Of a stretch of 64,000 bases of DNA, positions 38,223-48,693 are shown piece by piece; the first letter of the stretch is position 1, and each line of letters begins with the position of its first letter. The notes under the pieces were generated by a model. That model was given only the letters and a program-made list of their open reading frames with translations. It had not been told where the DNA came from and searched no databases. The translations under genes and the position numbers were made by a program. The stretch is from positions 7,502,001-7,566,000 of the forward strand of contig NC_064672.1 in NCBI RefSeq assembly GCF_023278565.1, given 5' to 3'. The DNA is from Colletotrichum lupini (taxonomy: Eukaryota > Ascomycota > Sordariomycetes > Glomerellales > Glomerellaceae).

Positions 38223-39228
38223 GCGCTTTTGCTTGGATTACTTGTTCCCTTTTTATCTCTCCTGTTGGAGTTTTTCAGTGGTTATAATTGGGGGAGGTAT
38301 TGAGTCGGGCACACGCAAAGAGACCAACGACAGATTCATGTACATATCTTACTATTTTACCGTCGAGGACGTAAATATCATGCTTGATGCATCACACATT
38401 GCACATATTACGCAAAACACCAAGACCCAGAACTCCATACGTGTGAAGAATACCGTTATAGTTTTGTCAAGCGACGAGCTTTTACGATTGAAGGCCTCCG
38501 TGACCTTCATGACATTTTGCAGGACAGAGAACGTGGGATGATTACATCACAAATCCTCGTATACGTTTCTACTCAAATGGAGAGTCAATCTCTGCTTACT
38601 CTACGCAAGCGCCAAACTAGTGGTACGTTTCTCAAGCAAACCATAGACTGTGGTTGGAGTCATCTGGGTGCCCTCCAGCCAACCTACATCCTTTACTTTA
38701 TTTTTTCGAGAGAAAGAAAAGCTCCAGGAGCCAAGTAGGCGTTCAGTGATCTACCAGCCTACCTAGTTACCTGACATTAGGTTTTCATAGCACATGGTTC
38801 TCGCCGTCAGCCGTCATCTTGAGAAGAAATTGTGGATCTCGGTTATGGAGAGCGGGGTGGCACCCGGAGGGCCGGGGCTGCTCGGCCCACCACCTAAGCC
38901 CCCGATGTGCCCCACTCGGACCCGAAGCCCTCGGACTTTGGCTGGCTTCCGTGTCCCCCGTATTCACAGAGGTACACCGCCGAAAAGGTGTTACAAACCC
39001 ACGGGCGGAAGAAATCTTTTGTCCTGAATCATAAAGCCGACCTTTCCGGCATCCTCTTTCGGGAGGGAGAATCTTTCTCCTCTGTCTCCTTCTCATCTAC
39101 AATAATTATCAGACCGTCCATACTCATCCACCAAGACGCACCCGCAAAGATACATCACACTGCGCCAGACTTGACCGCGCCCACCGAAGCAAGAATTGAA
39201 ATCGACATAACAACCTCTATTCTACGCA
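38223..39228. other. Intergenic region between pectin lyase and small membrane protein gene
   Basis: This 1-kb spacer holds the pectin lyase 3' UTR and the promoter of the next gene. A pyrimidine-rich stretch occurs at 39,060-39,100. Short frames here lack any support. No RNA gene or repeat is seen. Confidence 0.4.
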
Positions 39229-39281
39229 GTAAGTCCCTCTGCATGTGAGTAGCCGATCGCAATATCTCTGACATACTTCAG
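39229..39281 (+). other. Likely 5' UTR intron of the small membrane protein gene
   Basis: A GTAAGT donor at 39,229, a CTGAC branch-type box near 39,268 and a TTCAG acceptor at 39,277-39,281 define a 53-nt intron ending 18 bases before the ATG. A second AG at 39,283-39,284 is an alternative acceptor. Confidence 0.55.
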
Positions 39282-39299
39282 CAGACAAGATATCTCATC

Positions 39300-39647
39300 A
39301 TGCCCGACCCCGGCCTCACTATGCTTGGCGTCTCCGCCGCGCTCTTCCAGGTGATCGTCATGGTCGCAGTGTGGCAAACCACGTCGCTCCGTCGCTCCAC
39401 CGACAACCCCGAGGAGGACGCTCGGCGTGAGGAACAAGAACGCAGGGAGGGAGCAGCTCGGAGAATTCGGGATTTTGAGGAACGCGAGAGGATGCAGGAG
39501 GCTGAGAGGAAGCGCGGGGAGCAGCGCAAGCAAGACGACACGATGGTTCGTGAGCTCATGAGAAAGACTGCTTCGTTGGGCAATGCAGAGGAGGAGCATG
39601 ATGAGAAGACTCCGCTCCGCGCACAGGATGAGAAGGGTACTATTTAA
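39300..39647 (+). CDS. Small membrane-anchored coiled-coil protein, unknown function
   Basis: This is a single-exon ORF of 115 aa. Residues about 6-28 form one hydrophobic segment (LTMLGVSAALFQVIVMVAVW). The rest is highly charged, rich in Glu and Arg with heptad-like spacing (EEDARREEQERREGAAR), and should form a long helix or coiled coil. I do not recognise the family. Support for it being real comes from the 5' UTR intron just upstream, the ATG context (ATCATGCCC) and coding-like composition. The layout suggests a tail facing the cytoplasm from an organelle or plasma membrane anchor, but this is inference. Confidence 0.6.
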   Translation: MPDPGLTMLGVSAALFQVIVMVAVWQTTSLRRSTDNPEEDARREEQERREGAARRIRDFEERERMQEAERKRGEQRKQDDTMVRELMRKTASLGNAEEEHDEKTPLRAQDEKGTI

Positions 39648-40369
39648 TGAAGGTAGCGGCTAGACATGATGAGTAACTGGTTTCATGTACCCAAGTATAG
39701 CAGAAAAGTCACAATGTCGTAGCAGCATTAGGTTGAACAGGGAGGCCACTTTTCTCACGACCACTACCTCACCACGCTTCTTGAAGACCATTCTTCAAGG
39801 AACACATCAAGAGTAGAACCCATTAGGTTGAAAGAATAGTAGTAACAGGGATAAGAGCAACGACGGAAACAGAGGTAAGTGCGTAAAGGTACGCAGTGGA
39901 CTGGATGCTTAGCTTGCGACTCAAAACATTCTCAATTTCTAGGTGCCACTACCACTACTTGGCGCACCAGCATAGCATGTTTCTGCACCTTGGATAAAAT
40001 GCCCCATGTTCAACAGCGGGAAATCTTTTCCCATTCAACTCACTCAAAGCACCAAGTCAGGTGGGCTTCATCAAAGCGATTCCATGTTGAGCTACCTACT
40101 GACAGCAATGAGCTTCCTGCTGAGGGAAGACCGACCCTAACTAAGATATTCATCAGAATCATCTCTGGTTCATTCGCGTTCGAATGCTCCTAATTCTCAT
40201 CCCCTTATCTGATGTATTGATATCACTTTGTGGATGTGCCTCCTCCACCATACCCGACTCCAAACTTTCAGTCCGCCACATTCAGTGTCTCCTGGCCGGG
40301 GATCAATCCCAAGGCGTTGTATCCGTTGTATCATGATAGAAACCCCCTCACCACTCGCGTTACGTATGC
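39648..40369. other. Convergent intergenic region
   Basis: This 0.7-kb region lies between the plus-strand small protein gene and the minus-strand kinase-like gene, so it is shared 3' flank. No gene, repeat or RNA is seen. Confidence 0.4.
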
Positions 40370-42253
40370 TCAAGAATGCGAAGGTTGAGAGTCTTGGTCC
40401 AGTTCAGGTTGCTTTGATGCCTGACGGGCCTTCGACAGTTCAGGGTTCTTCGAAATATTGGGATCCGTATATTTCGGGTCGTCAAGTTGTCCGAAAGTGC
40501 GAATCAGCCAGCTGTCGAAGTGCCCTGGCTTCCAATGATGGGGAAACCAGCCGTGAAAGTATTGCATCTTTGGCAAAGACGTCTCGCCCCAGGGATGAGG
40601 CGGCTTCTCCCAAATTTGGTAGATCCTGAGAGGCTCCTTCCTCTCATCGTCGATCATCGCATCGACATAGTCAATTGCCACAACACGAGGTTGCTCTGCT
40701 TTGAGAACCTCGTCTCCGCGTTTACCCGTGAGAAGAATGTTTTGGGGATCGAGACGCATGTTAACCCCGTGATGAAGCATATTTACGTAGCCTCCCAGGA
40801 GCTCCTTGAAGACGTCCAAGCGAACCTTCCTATCAAGATCCCAAGTGGTGCCATCGGCCATCTTGCACTGCTTCATGTTTCGAGGAACTAGAAGGTATTC
40901 TTTGGCGGTCCGGAAACAAAGCTCCTCAATGCTGGTGCCTTCAATGTACTCCATGATGATGGCTCTGGCGAATCGTTGCTTGTCCTCCACGACTGAATTT
41001 GTAGTCGTCAGCTTGATGGCCCAGGATCCGTAGTATTGAGGTGCAAGGTGTGGATATCCAGTCTTCTTGTGAGTCCAGAGATGCTTATAAGCACCGGCCT
41101 CGCGACTGTGCTCCTGATCAGCTCTAGATGTAACCTTCCAGGGCCCTTGATACATTCCATAATGGAAGGGGTAGAACATGGCATCGTACACCTTGAGGAC
41201 TGCAAGCTGACCCACGGTCAAGCGTTCACCGTCGAGAGATTCCACAACTGGGGCCTTGCCGGCGACGTCTGGTTCTTTCTTACCCCCGGTCCCTCGAGAT
41301 AGAGAGGAACTACCCTCATTCTCCTGGCTGAACAAGTTCGCGATCGAGGACCTGGCAAATCGCTTCTTCACCCGTGTGCTTTTCGTTCTCAAGAGTGAAA
41401 CGCTTCGAAGCAAGGTTCCTTTTTGTTTCTTGGACATCCTGTCATCGTAATTGGCTTCGTCAACTTTGCACAGAATGACCTGGGTGCCAGCAACAGGCCC
41501 ACCGGATATGATTTTCATGACGGTGAGGTAGACAGTGGCCTTGTATTGGCCGGCAATAGGATTGCTGATATGTCGGTCGTTATAGACCAAGCCAGTGCGA
41601 GAGAGGCGCTTTTCGGCTTCGGACAGAACTTTGTCATCGCTGTCGATGCCTGGAGGATTGGGATACTCGGAACGACCGTAAGGTCGGCGCGGAGATTGGT
41701 AGGTGAGCACCAGCTTGCTTCCCTTCTCGTATTGTTCGAAGTCTTTGGACAGGTTGTCATCGTCAATGAAAGGCACATTTTGTGGTGAGGGTGCAGGCTT
41801 CGTGTCGGTAGGAAGTTGATCGCCTGATCGCGGTTCCGGTTTCGGTTGCAGTTGAGTTTGAAGTTGCTCGTCCGAGGGCCCATCTTGCTTCTTGGGGGGC
41901 TGCTCGGCCGTTGATGGCAGCTGCTTGCCTTTGGGCGGACCATCCTCAGACCCAGAAGGCGGAGTATGCTCGCGCGACGGCCAAGGCGGTTGTGCTTCGT
42001 ATGAGGAGTTCATGGACTGAATGAATGGAGTTGCTGAGTCCGGAGAGGTAGAGTACTCGGACGAGTATTTCACCGGAACGTTGGTCAAGCGAATGGGAAT
42101 TGCTTGGGTCGAGGCGCTCTGAGCTCCAGGTTGGGGCTGGTTGTGTTGAAATCCCGTTGGCTGCGCCAAGATTGTCGGTGATGTTTCGATGGCTCCGATG
42201 CTATCTTCACCGGAATCATCGTCAGATTGCTGAATGGGAGCCTTTGGCGGCAT
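40370..42253 (-). CDS. Protein kinase-fold protein with degenerate catalytic residues (predicted pseudokinase)
   Basis: This single-exon ORF of 627 aa starts at the ATG at 42,253 (MPPKAPIQQ). The nine upstream codons start with GTG. Residues 1-180 are a Pro/Gln/Ser-rich disordered tail, and a basic linker follows at about 275-305 (MSKKQKGTLL..KSTRVKKRF). The C-terminal half resembles a kinase fold. It has VLKVYD with a VAIK-like Lys (about 354), REAGAYKHL with an alpha-C Glu (about 385), and the hinge IIMEYIEGTSIEEL (about 432-445). The catalytic-loop analogue is HHGVNMRLDPQNILL and the DFG analogue is IDYVD. At the catalytic loop, Asp of D-L-K-P-x-N reads Arg and Lys reads Asp, while Asn is kept. 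This suggests no or unusual phosphotransfer. Such proteins are common, lineage-variable and uncharacterised in filamentous fungi. Its neighbours give no functional hint. Confidence 0.75.
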   Translation of the reverse strand: MPPKAPIQQSDDDSGEDSIGAIETSPTILAQPTGFQHNQPQPGAQSASTQAIPIRLTNVPVKYSSEYSTSPDSATPFIQSMNSSYEAQPPWPSREHTPPSGSEDGPPKGKQLPSTAEQPPKKQDGPSDEQLQTQLQPKPEPRSGDQLPTDTKPAPSPQNVPFIDDDNLSKDFEQYEKGSKLVLTYQSPRRPYGRSEYPNPPGIDSDDKVLSEAEKRLSRTGLVYNDRHISNPIAGQYKATVYLTVMKIISGGPVAGTQVILCKVDEANYDDRMSKKQKGTLLRSVSLLRTKSTRVKKRFARSSIANLFSQENEGSSSLSRGTGGKKEPDVAGKAPVVESLDGERLTVGQLAVLKVYDAMFYPFHYGMYQGPWKVTSRADQEHSREAGAYKHLWTHKKTGYPHLAPQYYGSWAIKLTTTNSVVEDKQRFARAIIMEYIEGTSIEELCFRTAKEYLLVPRNMKQCKMADGTTWDLDRKVRLDVFKELLGGYVNMLHHGVNMRLDPQNILLTGKRGDEVLKAEQPRVVAIDYVDAMIDDERKEPLRIYQIWEKPPHPWGETSLPKMQYFHGWFPHHWKPGHFDSWLIRTFGQLDDPKYTDPNISKNPELSKARQASKQPELDQDSQPSHS

Positions 42254-43556
42254 CTTGAGCGAGTTGTATGCAGATACCACGCATGCGATGAGACCGTTGA
42301 GTCAAGTGATAGTAGACCGAATTGGGCGTGATCTTCCGAAAGAGGCGCGCGATTTGAGAAGAAGTAGAATTTGCGTGGCGCAAATCGGACCAAAAGAAGA
42401 GGTGTCCAGGTCGAGTATTAATAGGAAGGATGTTTTTTTCTTTTTTAAGGGAGAAAGAATATCTGCCTACAGCCTCCAAGGTGCTAGAAGAAGGTTTTCA
42501 AATGGACGGGAATGTGAAAGGCTTTCAGTCCATTACTTTGCCTCCCGTACTGCCTAGAAGTCACCTGACTCCACTTTGAGATGGATAAGATGATCCTCTT
42601 TACAGTGAAGATATTTCAGGTTGTCTCCCGCCTGAGGCTCCAGGTCGGCACAAAGGGAGGGTGACAGGTGGCTCGGTGAGGGTTTTGCCAAAAAGGCACA
42701 TATCCAGGCAGCAAGTGACCAACTGGACAATGAATGAATGATTTACCTTTTCTTTGTGTTCTTTCAGGATAATAGGGATTCACCTGTAGGAAAATCTCTT
42801 CATGCCCTTTTATCGTCTAGCAGGTGCCCATCTTTGGACTACTAGACTAAAATGATAGGAAGACCAAGGTCCCCTGGTGACTTGACTGGGCGAATCTCAA
42901 AGAGGAGGGAGTACCTTTTGATGCCTGATGCAAGTCAGTATAAACCTGCAATACACAACCTTAAATTAGTGGATTGGAGCCACGGAGCCTACTTGGAATA
43001 TGGGTCATGACCTTCATGTGGTTATATTCCCAGAGCCAAAAAGAAACGTGTTCTTCACATGGAAGGGTCAATCACACCTTAATGGTCTAGTGGGGTACAC
43101 TCATGGTGAGGTTTGTGGTCTAGAACCGCATTCCCCTTTCTCATCTTGCTGACCATTCCAACCCTGATAGCCTATTGGCTTTCAAAAGTGATGACTTTAG
43201 ACACCGATTCCTTTCAAATAATGACACTAGCAGCATTGGGAGTAAGCTACACTTAACTGCCTACAAAAGAAGGTAGATAGGTGGGTGACAAACTAGTTCC
43301 TTTCGATATCTTGCTTCTATCTCTGTTACTCCTACTCCCGCTGTCCTGTTGATAATCTTCGTCACTCAAGAGATTTCGCTCTTTATACACTAGTCTATAT
43401 AAACTATGCCTCAAGACACGTAGTCAGGGGATACTAATGGTAGTGGTCATAAGGAAAGTGAAACTCTTGCGTGGACCGGTATTCTATTCTATCATGTAAG
43501 GTACTTGGTAGGGTATAGTCTAAGAAAGAAACGAAAACATGACAGGAAAAGCGGCG
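42254..43556. other. Intergenic region upstream of kinase-like gene and downstream of SSDH
   Basis: This 1.3-kb region has no supported coding sequence. The part next to 42,253 is the promoter of the kinase-like gene on the minus strand, and the part next to 43,556 is the SSDH 3' flank. No repeats or RNA genes stand out. Confidence 0.4.
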
Positions 43557-45227
43557 TTATTCAATACCAGTCATTACCATCTTGGTGACCAAAAACTCGT
43601 CAATGCCGTACTTGCTTCCTTCGCGGCCAAATCCGCTCTGCTTCACGCCACCAAAGGGCGCGGCGGGATCACTGATGGCTCCTAGAAGCAGCTCGTTAGC
43701 AAAAGCCTGACATCAAATGCTCTCACAACTGGACAACTTACCAATGTTTACGCCAACCATGCCAACCTCGAGCGCCTCCGCCACACGCCAGCACCGCGAC
43801 ACGTCCTTGCTGAAGAAATACCCCGCAAGACCAACGTCCGCATCGTTGGCAAGCTCGACGGCCTGCTCCTCGGTATCAAATGCAAACAACGCCGCCACGG
43901 GCCCAAACGTCTCCTCGGAGCAGATCTTCATGCCGGGCTTCATGTCCGCCAGTACGGTGAGGTCAAAGTAGTTGGACCCCAGCTCGGTCAGGGGCTTGCC
44001 GCCGAGAAGCACCCGCGCGCCCTTGGCGACGGCATCCTTGACGTGCTCGTCGACCTTGGCGACGGCGCGGTTGTGGATGAGCGGGCCGTGCGTCGTCGTC
44101 TCGGCGAACCCGTCGCCGACGGTAAAGGTCTTGATGGCGTCCACGACCATCTGCGAGAACTTGTCGTACACGCTGCTGTGGACCAGGATCCGGTTGGCGC
44201 ACACGCACGTCTGGCCCGAGATTCTGAACTTGGACGCGATGAGGCCCTTGAGCGCCGCGTCTAGATCGGCGTCTTCGAAGACGATGAAGGGGGCGTTGCC
44301 GCCGAGCTCAAAGGACAACTTCTTGAGTGTTGAGGAGCATTGGTTCATCAGCAGCTTTCCGACGCCCGTCGAGCCGGTGAAGGACACTTTCTTGATGACC
44401 GGGTGCGTCGTCAGCACTTTCCCTACGGAAATGGTGTTATCCAGGGCCGTGATGATGTTCACCACGCCCGCGGGGATACCCGCGCGATGAGCAAGCTCGG
44501 CGAGAGCCAGCGCCGTCAGGGGTGCCTCGGCCGGTGCCTTGACGACGACGGTACACCCGGCCGCCAGCGCGGGGCCGACCTTGCGTGTAATCATGGCCGC
44601 AGGGAAGTTCCACGGCGCGATGGGGCCGCAAACGCCGATAGGCTCCTTGAGAGTGACGAGGCGGCAGCTTGGGTTACTCGCCTGGATGGTGTCGCCGTAG
44701 ATCCGGGGCGCCTCCTCGGAGAACCACTCGAAAAAGGAGGCGGCGTAGCCGACTTCCGTCTTTGCGTCGGCCAGAGGCTTGCCGTTCTCCAGAGTGATGA
44801 TCTTGGCGAGGTCGTCGGCGTTTTCCATCATGAGGTCGAACCATTTCCGAAGGAGGCGCGCCCTGGCGCGTGCCGGGGTCTTGCGGAAGGATTTGAAGGC
44901 ATCGTGGGCGGCGAGGATGGATGCTTCGGTGTCGGCTTCGTCGAACTCGGGACACTTTGCTACCTCGGTGAGGGTTGAAGGGTCTGGTGAGAGTGTCAGC
45001 TTGGCTGCTCCTGCCGAGTTGATGTGGTGGTGGACTACTCACTCTCGACTGAGAATACTTTCTCAGATTTGGCGCCAATCCATTGCCCGTTGACGTAGCA
45101 TGATGTCTTCAGCAGGGAAGCATCTTTCAACTGTAACATCACAATAGTTTAGCAAACGAATGACATTCAGTAAGAGGCTCATGTCCTCTAACGGGAGGAC
45201 CCCACTTACTTGATGTGCTGATGCCAT
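43557..45227 (-). CDS. Succinate-semialdehyde dehydrogenase (NAD(P)+)
   Basis: Exons on the minus strand are 45,210-45,227, 45,043-45,130, 43,742-44,983 and 43,557-43,681, totalling 1,473 nt (490 aa). The first exon is only six codons. Aldehyde dehydrogenase motifs are complete: [16 protein letters not shown] (Lys about 184), FTGSTGVGK (237-245), [16 protein letters not shown] (general base Glu about 261), and [10 protein letters not shown] with catalytic Cys near 295. The CVCANR signature and [14 protein letters not shown] near the C-terminus are typical of succinate-semialdehyde dehydrogenases (GabD/Uga2). It oxidises succinic semialdehyde to succinate, the last step of the GABA shunt. It is divergent from a GABA aminotransferase, which supplies its substrate. 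On the minus strand a TATAAA (45,330-45,335) lies about 100 bases upstream. Confidence 0.93.
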
Positions 45228-45928
45228 TGTGAGTAAAAGTAATGCACCTCGATCTTGGTTCCTGCAGAAAAGTGGTCTGATGACTACAGGACTACCGCGG
45301 TAAGCCGGACAGCCTCATGCGGTCGACTGTTTATATGAACCCTTTCACGATGGCGTCAAAGTTGGCGGCAGTGCGATATCGTTGTCGCCTGTCTGATACC
45401 GGTGTGGGAACGACAATTGTGGTTTTGAGTGGGACCGGCCCGGGCCCGGAGTGGGGCACTCGGAGGGGGGGTTTGACACATCTTGTGATTTGAACCCGCT
45501 GAAAATGGCAAGAAAATAGACCAATTCTGTACACTAAAACTCTCGCCCCAGAACGCCTCAATGCACAATGTGTTTGGAATGAGCCGCAATCGGGATTTTA
45601 AGGATGGGTCATGCTAGATTCAATGGAGATTTGGCGGGGTTCACTCTTACGCCTTGGCCTGGGCCCGGATGGGGCGCCGGTTCGGGACCGGCCGGCTCGT
45701 GCCCGGCTCCCACACGCAGAAGGGGCGAACGGAAGCTTTCGGGCGTCACCACGGACGATAAATACTCGATCTCCCAACACTTGACGATGGGTTTTTGTAT
45801 CAAGCAAGCTTCAAGAGTCTCTTAAAAAAACAGATATACATACACCTTACACTGTATCGCACCTTCTCCAAGACTCGTTTACAAGATCACCATAGCTCAG
45901 TTGCTCAGATCAATACCAGACCTTCAAG
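45228..45928. promoter_or_regulatory. Shared bidirectional promoter of SSDH and GABA aminotransferase
   Basis: The 701-bp spacer separates two divergent start codons. It has a TATAAA-type box towards SSDH (45,330-45,335) and ATAAATA towards GABA-T (about 45,760). A CCAAT box lies at 45,521-45,525. GC-rich CGG/CCG arrays include CGG-N7-CCG in CCGGTTCGGGACCGG (45,677-45,691), suitable for a Zn2Cys6 dimer. A motif GGGCCCGGA(G)TGGGGC occurs twice, near 45,443 and 45,661. In Aspergillus nidulans omega-amino-acid genes use a Zn2Cys6 activator (AmdR) and CCAAT. Similar control here is inferred. Confidence 0.6.
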
Positions 45929-47696
45929 ATGCCCGCTGTCATTGAGCACTCGGTCACTACGGAGGTCCCTGGACCTATCTCCAAGGCCAGCGCAAAGAAG
46001 CTCGATACCTTCTTTGACGCCCGCGCCGTTCACTTCGTCGTCGACTACGACAAGAGTTCCGGAAACTAGTACGCAGCAACCACCGGCTGTCTTGGTAGAA
46101 CCTCGTGCTAACAACAGGTGCTTTGTAGCATCGTCGACGTTGACGGCAACAAGTACCTCGATGTGTAAGTCCACCTTCCGGAGCCGCAGCCGCCGATCAC
46201 CTCGCCGGGCACACCACAATCGACCCGCATCTCGCTAATCTCCCCCGGTTCTCAAAACAGTTACTCCCAGATCGCCTCCATCCCGGTAGGCTACAACAAC
46301 CCCACCCTCATCGAGGCCGCCAAGTCCCCCGAGATGGTCTCCGCCCTCGTCAATAGACCCGCCATCGGCAACTTCCCCTCGGGCGCCTGGCACGACCTCC
46401 TCCAGAACGGCCTCATGAAGGCCGCCCCGGAGGGACTCAACCACATCTTCACCGCCCAGTCCGGCTCCGAGGCCAACGAGCTGGCCTACAAGGCCGCCTT
46501 CATGCTCTACCGCCGCCGCGAGCGCGGCGAGGCCGAGTGGTCGCACGAGGAGATCCACTCGTGCCTGCACAACACCACCCCCGGTTCCCCCGAGCTGGCC
46601 ATCATGAGCTTCAAGAACTCCTTCCACGGCCGCGGCTTCGGCAGCTTGTCCACCACGCGCAGCAAGGCCGTGCACAAGCTCGATATCCCCTCGTTCAACT
46701 GGCCCCAGGCTTCGTTCCCGGCGCTCAAGTACCCCCTGGACAAGTACGCGGCCGAGAACGAGGCCGAGGAGAAGCGCTGCCTGAAGGAGGTGGAGGAGCT
46801 GATTCAGAGCTGGCACTGCCCCGTTGCTGCTGTTATCGTTGAGCCTATCCAGTCCGAGGGCGGTGATAACCACGCTTCCCCTGCCTTTTTCCAAGGTCTG
46901 CGCGACATTACGCAGAAGCATGCTGTTGTCATGATTGTCGATGAGGTCCAGACTGGTGAGTGGCTCTCCTTGATATGAAAAATTTATGCAGTCGCACTCA
47001 TATGTTGATTAGGCTTCGGCGCTACTGGCAAGTTCTGGGGCCACGCTCACTGGAACCTCACCTCCCCTCCCGACATCGTCACCTTCTCCAAGAAGGCCCA
47101 GACTGCCGGCTACTACTTTGGCGACCGCATGCTGGTCCCCGACAAGGCTTACCGCCAGTTCAACACGTATGCCATCCCTTTCATCGCCGTCTTTAACTGA
47201 ACCACCGCTAACGAACCTATAGCTGGATGGGTGATGCCGCCCGCGTCATCGTCTGCAAGGCAGTCATTGACGAGATCCGCGAGAAGAAGCTCGTGGAGCA
47301 GACCGTAAGTGAACCATTTCAGACTCATCATGAGTTACAAACTCACACGTGTTATAGGCTCGCGTTGGTGAAGTCCTCTACGCCGAGATGGAGAAGCTCG
47401 CCCAAAAGTACCCCGACCACGTCATGAACCTTCGCGGCAAGGGCCAGGGCACCTACGTCGCCTTCGACACCCAGAGCGCGGCTGCCGTCACGAGCTCGAT
47501 GAAGCGCCTCGGCGTCAACATTGGCGCTTGCGGCAAGGAGACCATCCGTCTCCGCCCCATGCTCATCTTTGAGGAGGCGCATGGTAAGTCTCTTGAAGAA
47601 ACACTCACCTTATCTTATACGACCAGGAGTCTAACATACATCTCTACAGTGCCCATTTTGATCTCTGCATTTGAGAAGACCTTTTCTTCATTGTAA
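45929..47696 (+). CDS. 4-aminobutyrate aminotransferase (GABA transaminase)
   Basis: Seven exons (45,929-46,068; 46,129-46,164; 46,261-46,955; 47,013-47,166; 47,223-47,304; 47,358-47,583; 47,650-47,696) give 1,380 nt (459 aa). This is a class III PLP aminotransferase. It shows DGNKYLDVYSQIASIPVGYN, FTAQSGSEANELAYK (PLP phosphate contacts), MSFKNSFHGRGFGSLSTT, and VIVEPIQSEGGDNHAS. VMIVDEVQTGFGATGKFWGH carries the PLP-ring Asp, and the Schiff-base Lys lies in TFSKKAQTAGYYF (about 317-318). These match fungal Uga1/GatA proteins. It transfers the amino group of GABA to 2-oxoglutarate, giving succinic semialdehyde and glutamate. The divergent SSDH gene makes this a complete GABA-degradation pair. 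No clear mitochondrial presequence is seen. Confidence 0.93.
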
Positions 47697-48693
47697 ACAA
47701 CATTTTATCACGAAAGCATGGCATGGACGGGAAAAGAAATCAAAACTTTGGCGGATTTAGCATAGCATGGATTTACAGCTCCGACGGTAGACCCAAGGTG
47801 GGGATCACAGTTTAGGGAGATCTTTTTCTTTTTGATACCATAATGACAGAGCCGATGATGGCCTTGAAAACGGAACATATCTCCTCAACCTTCTCATAGT
47901 GAACTCTCAAACGGAATGGGGCAACTTGGTTGAAGCCTCGAGTAACTGACGCATGTTTTTCTATGGACAAAAAGCTGTCAAGTCAAAGCCATCACCAATA
48001 GTTCCCACCTTCATCTTGGTATAGATGGCTGACTCGGGTAATATGACAAGTTCTCCGTGAGATCAATCTTCCAAAGGCCTTGAGTCGCAAGCCTCAACGA
48101 TAAGTAAAACACACATTTCTAGTGTACCCATTCAGGACCCCCTCCCCACGATCTTTGTCCGACAGATGGCTAGTCGGGTAAAGCTACCACCGCACCGCAC
48201 AGTCTTAGTCGGGGAGGGGATACTGACTACCGGGCGGAACCAATGGGTAGCGCGGCCCGGCGGCCGGTAGCTTATCATGCAAGAACCGGGAAATACCTGC
48301 GGTCTCTATTTTCGGGGCATCCCCCTCTCGGGACTGGTCGCCCCGTCGAGTGATACGCATCCGGTTCGTCGGATCCGCCAGAGCAGCCGGCTGGGGTAAC
48401 AAGGATCGTCGCGGCATGACACATGCGGTGGTACACAGTACCCCGCTCATCCCCGCGGGCCCAGGCGCCGAGATAGGGCGATGATGCGCACCGGTGATGA
48501 GGCTATCTATCACCTTTTTTTCTTGATAATGGTCTATTTTCAATGGCTGAAAAGTTCGTGATGGTCTCATATAAACCTTCAAGACCAGGTTCGCAATCAC
48601 GCAAACTCACCTTACCCAAAAAGAGGTTCTTCACACACTTAATCAAAATCACTTCGTGAACGCTCCTTCACACACACACACACATATACAAAC
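47697..48693. promoter_or_regulatory. Intergenic region and promoter of HAD gene
   Basis: This 1-kb spacer has no supported gene. It has a CCAAT within CGGAACCAATGGG near 48,235. The octamer CCGGTTCG at 48,361-48,368 also occurs in the promoters of GABA-T and the FAD oxidase. A (CA)8 run at 48,669-48,684 lies just before the HAD start codon. Confidence 0.4.
48669..48684 (+). repeat. (CA)8 microsatellite in HAD 5' UTR
   Basis: Eight CA dinucleotides end 9 bases before the ATG at 48,694. The intact CpA run in this region shows that it has not been subject to RIP. Confidence 0.8.

Noticed and set aside
44340..44978. 212-codon plus-strand open frame over SSDH
   Set aside because: It is antisense to the aldehyde dehydrogenase core, with no domain and no start context.
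46235..46921. 228-codon minus-strand open frame over GABA-T
   Set aside because: It is Gly/Val/Leu-rich shadow composition opposite a well-matched aminotransferase exon.
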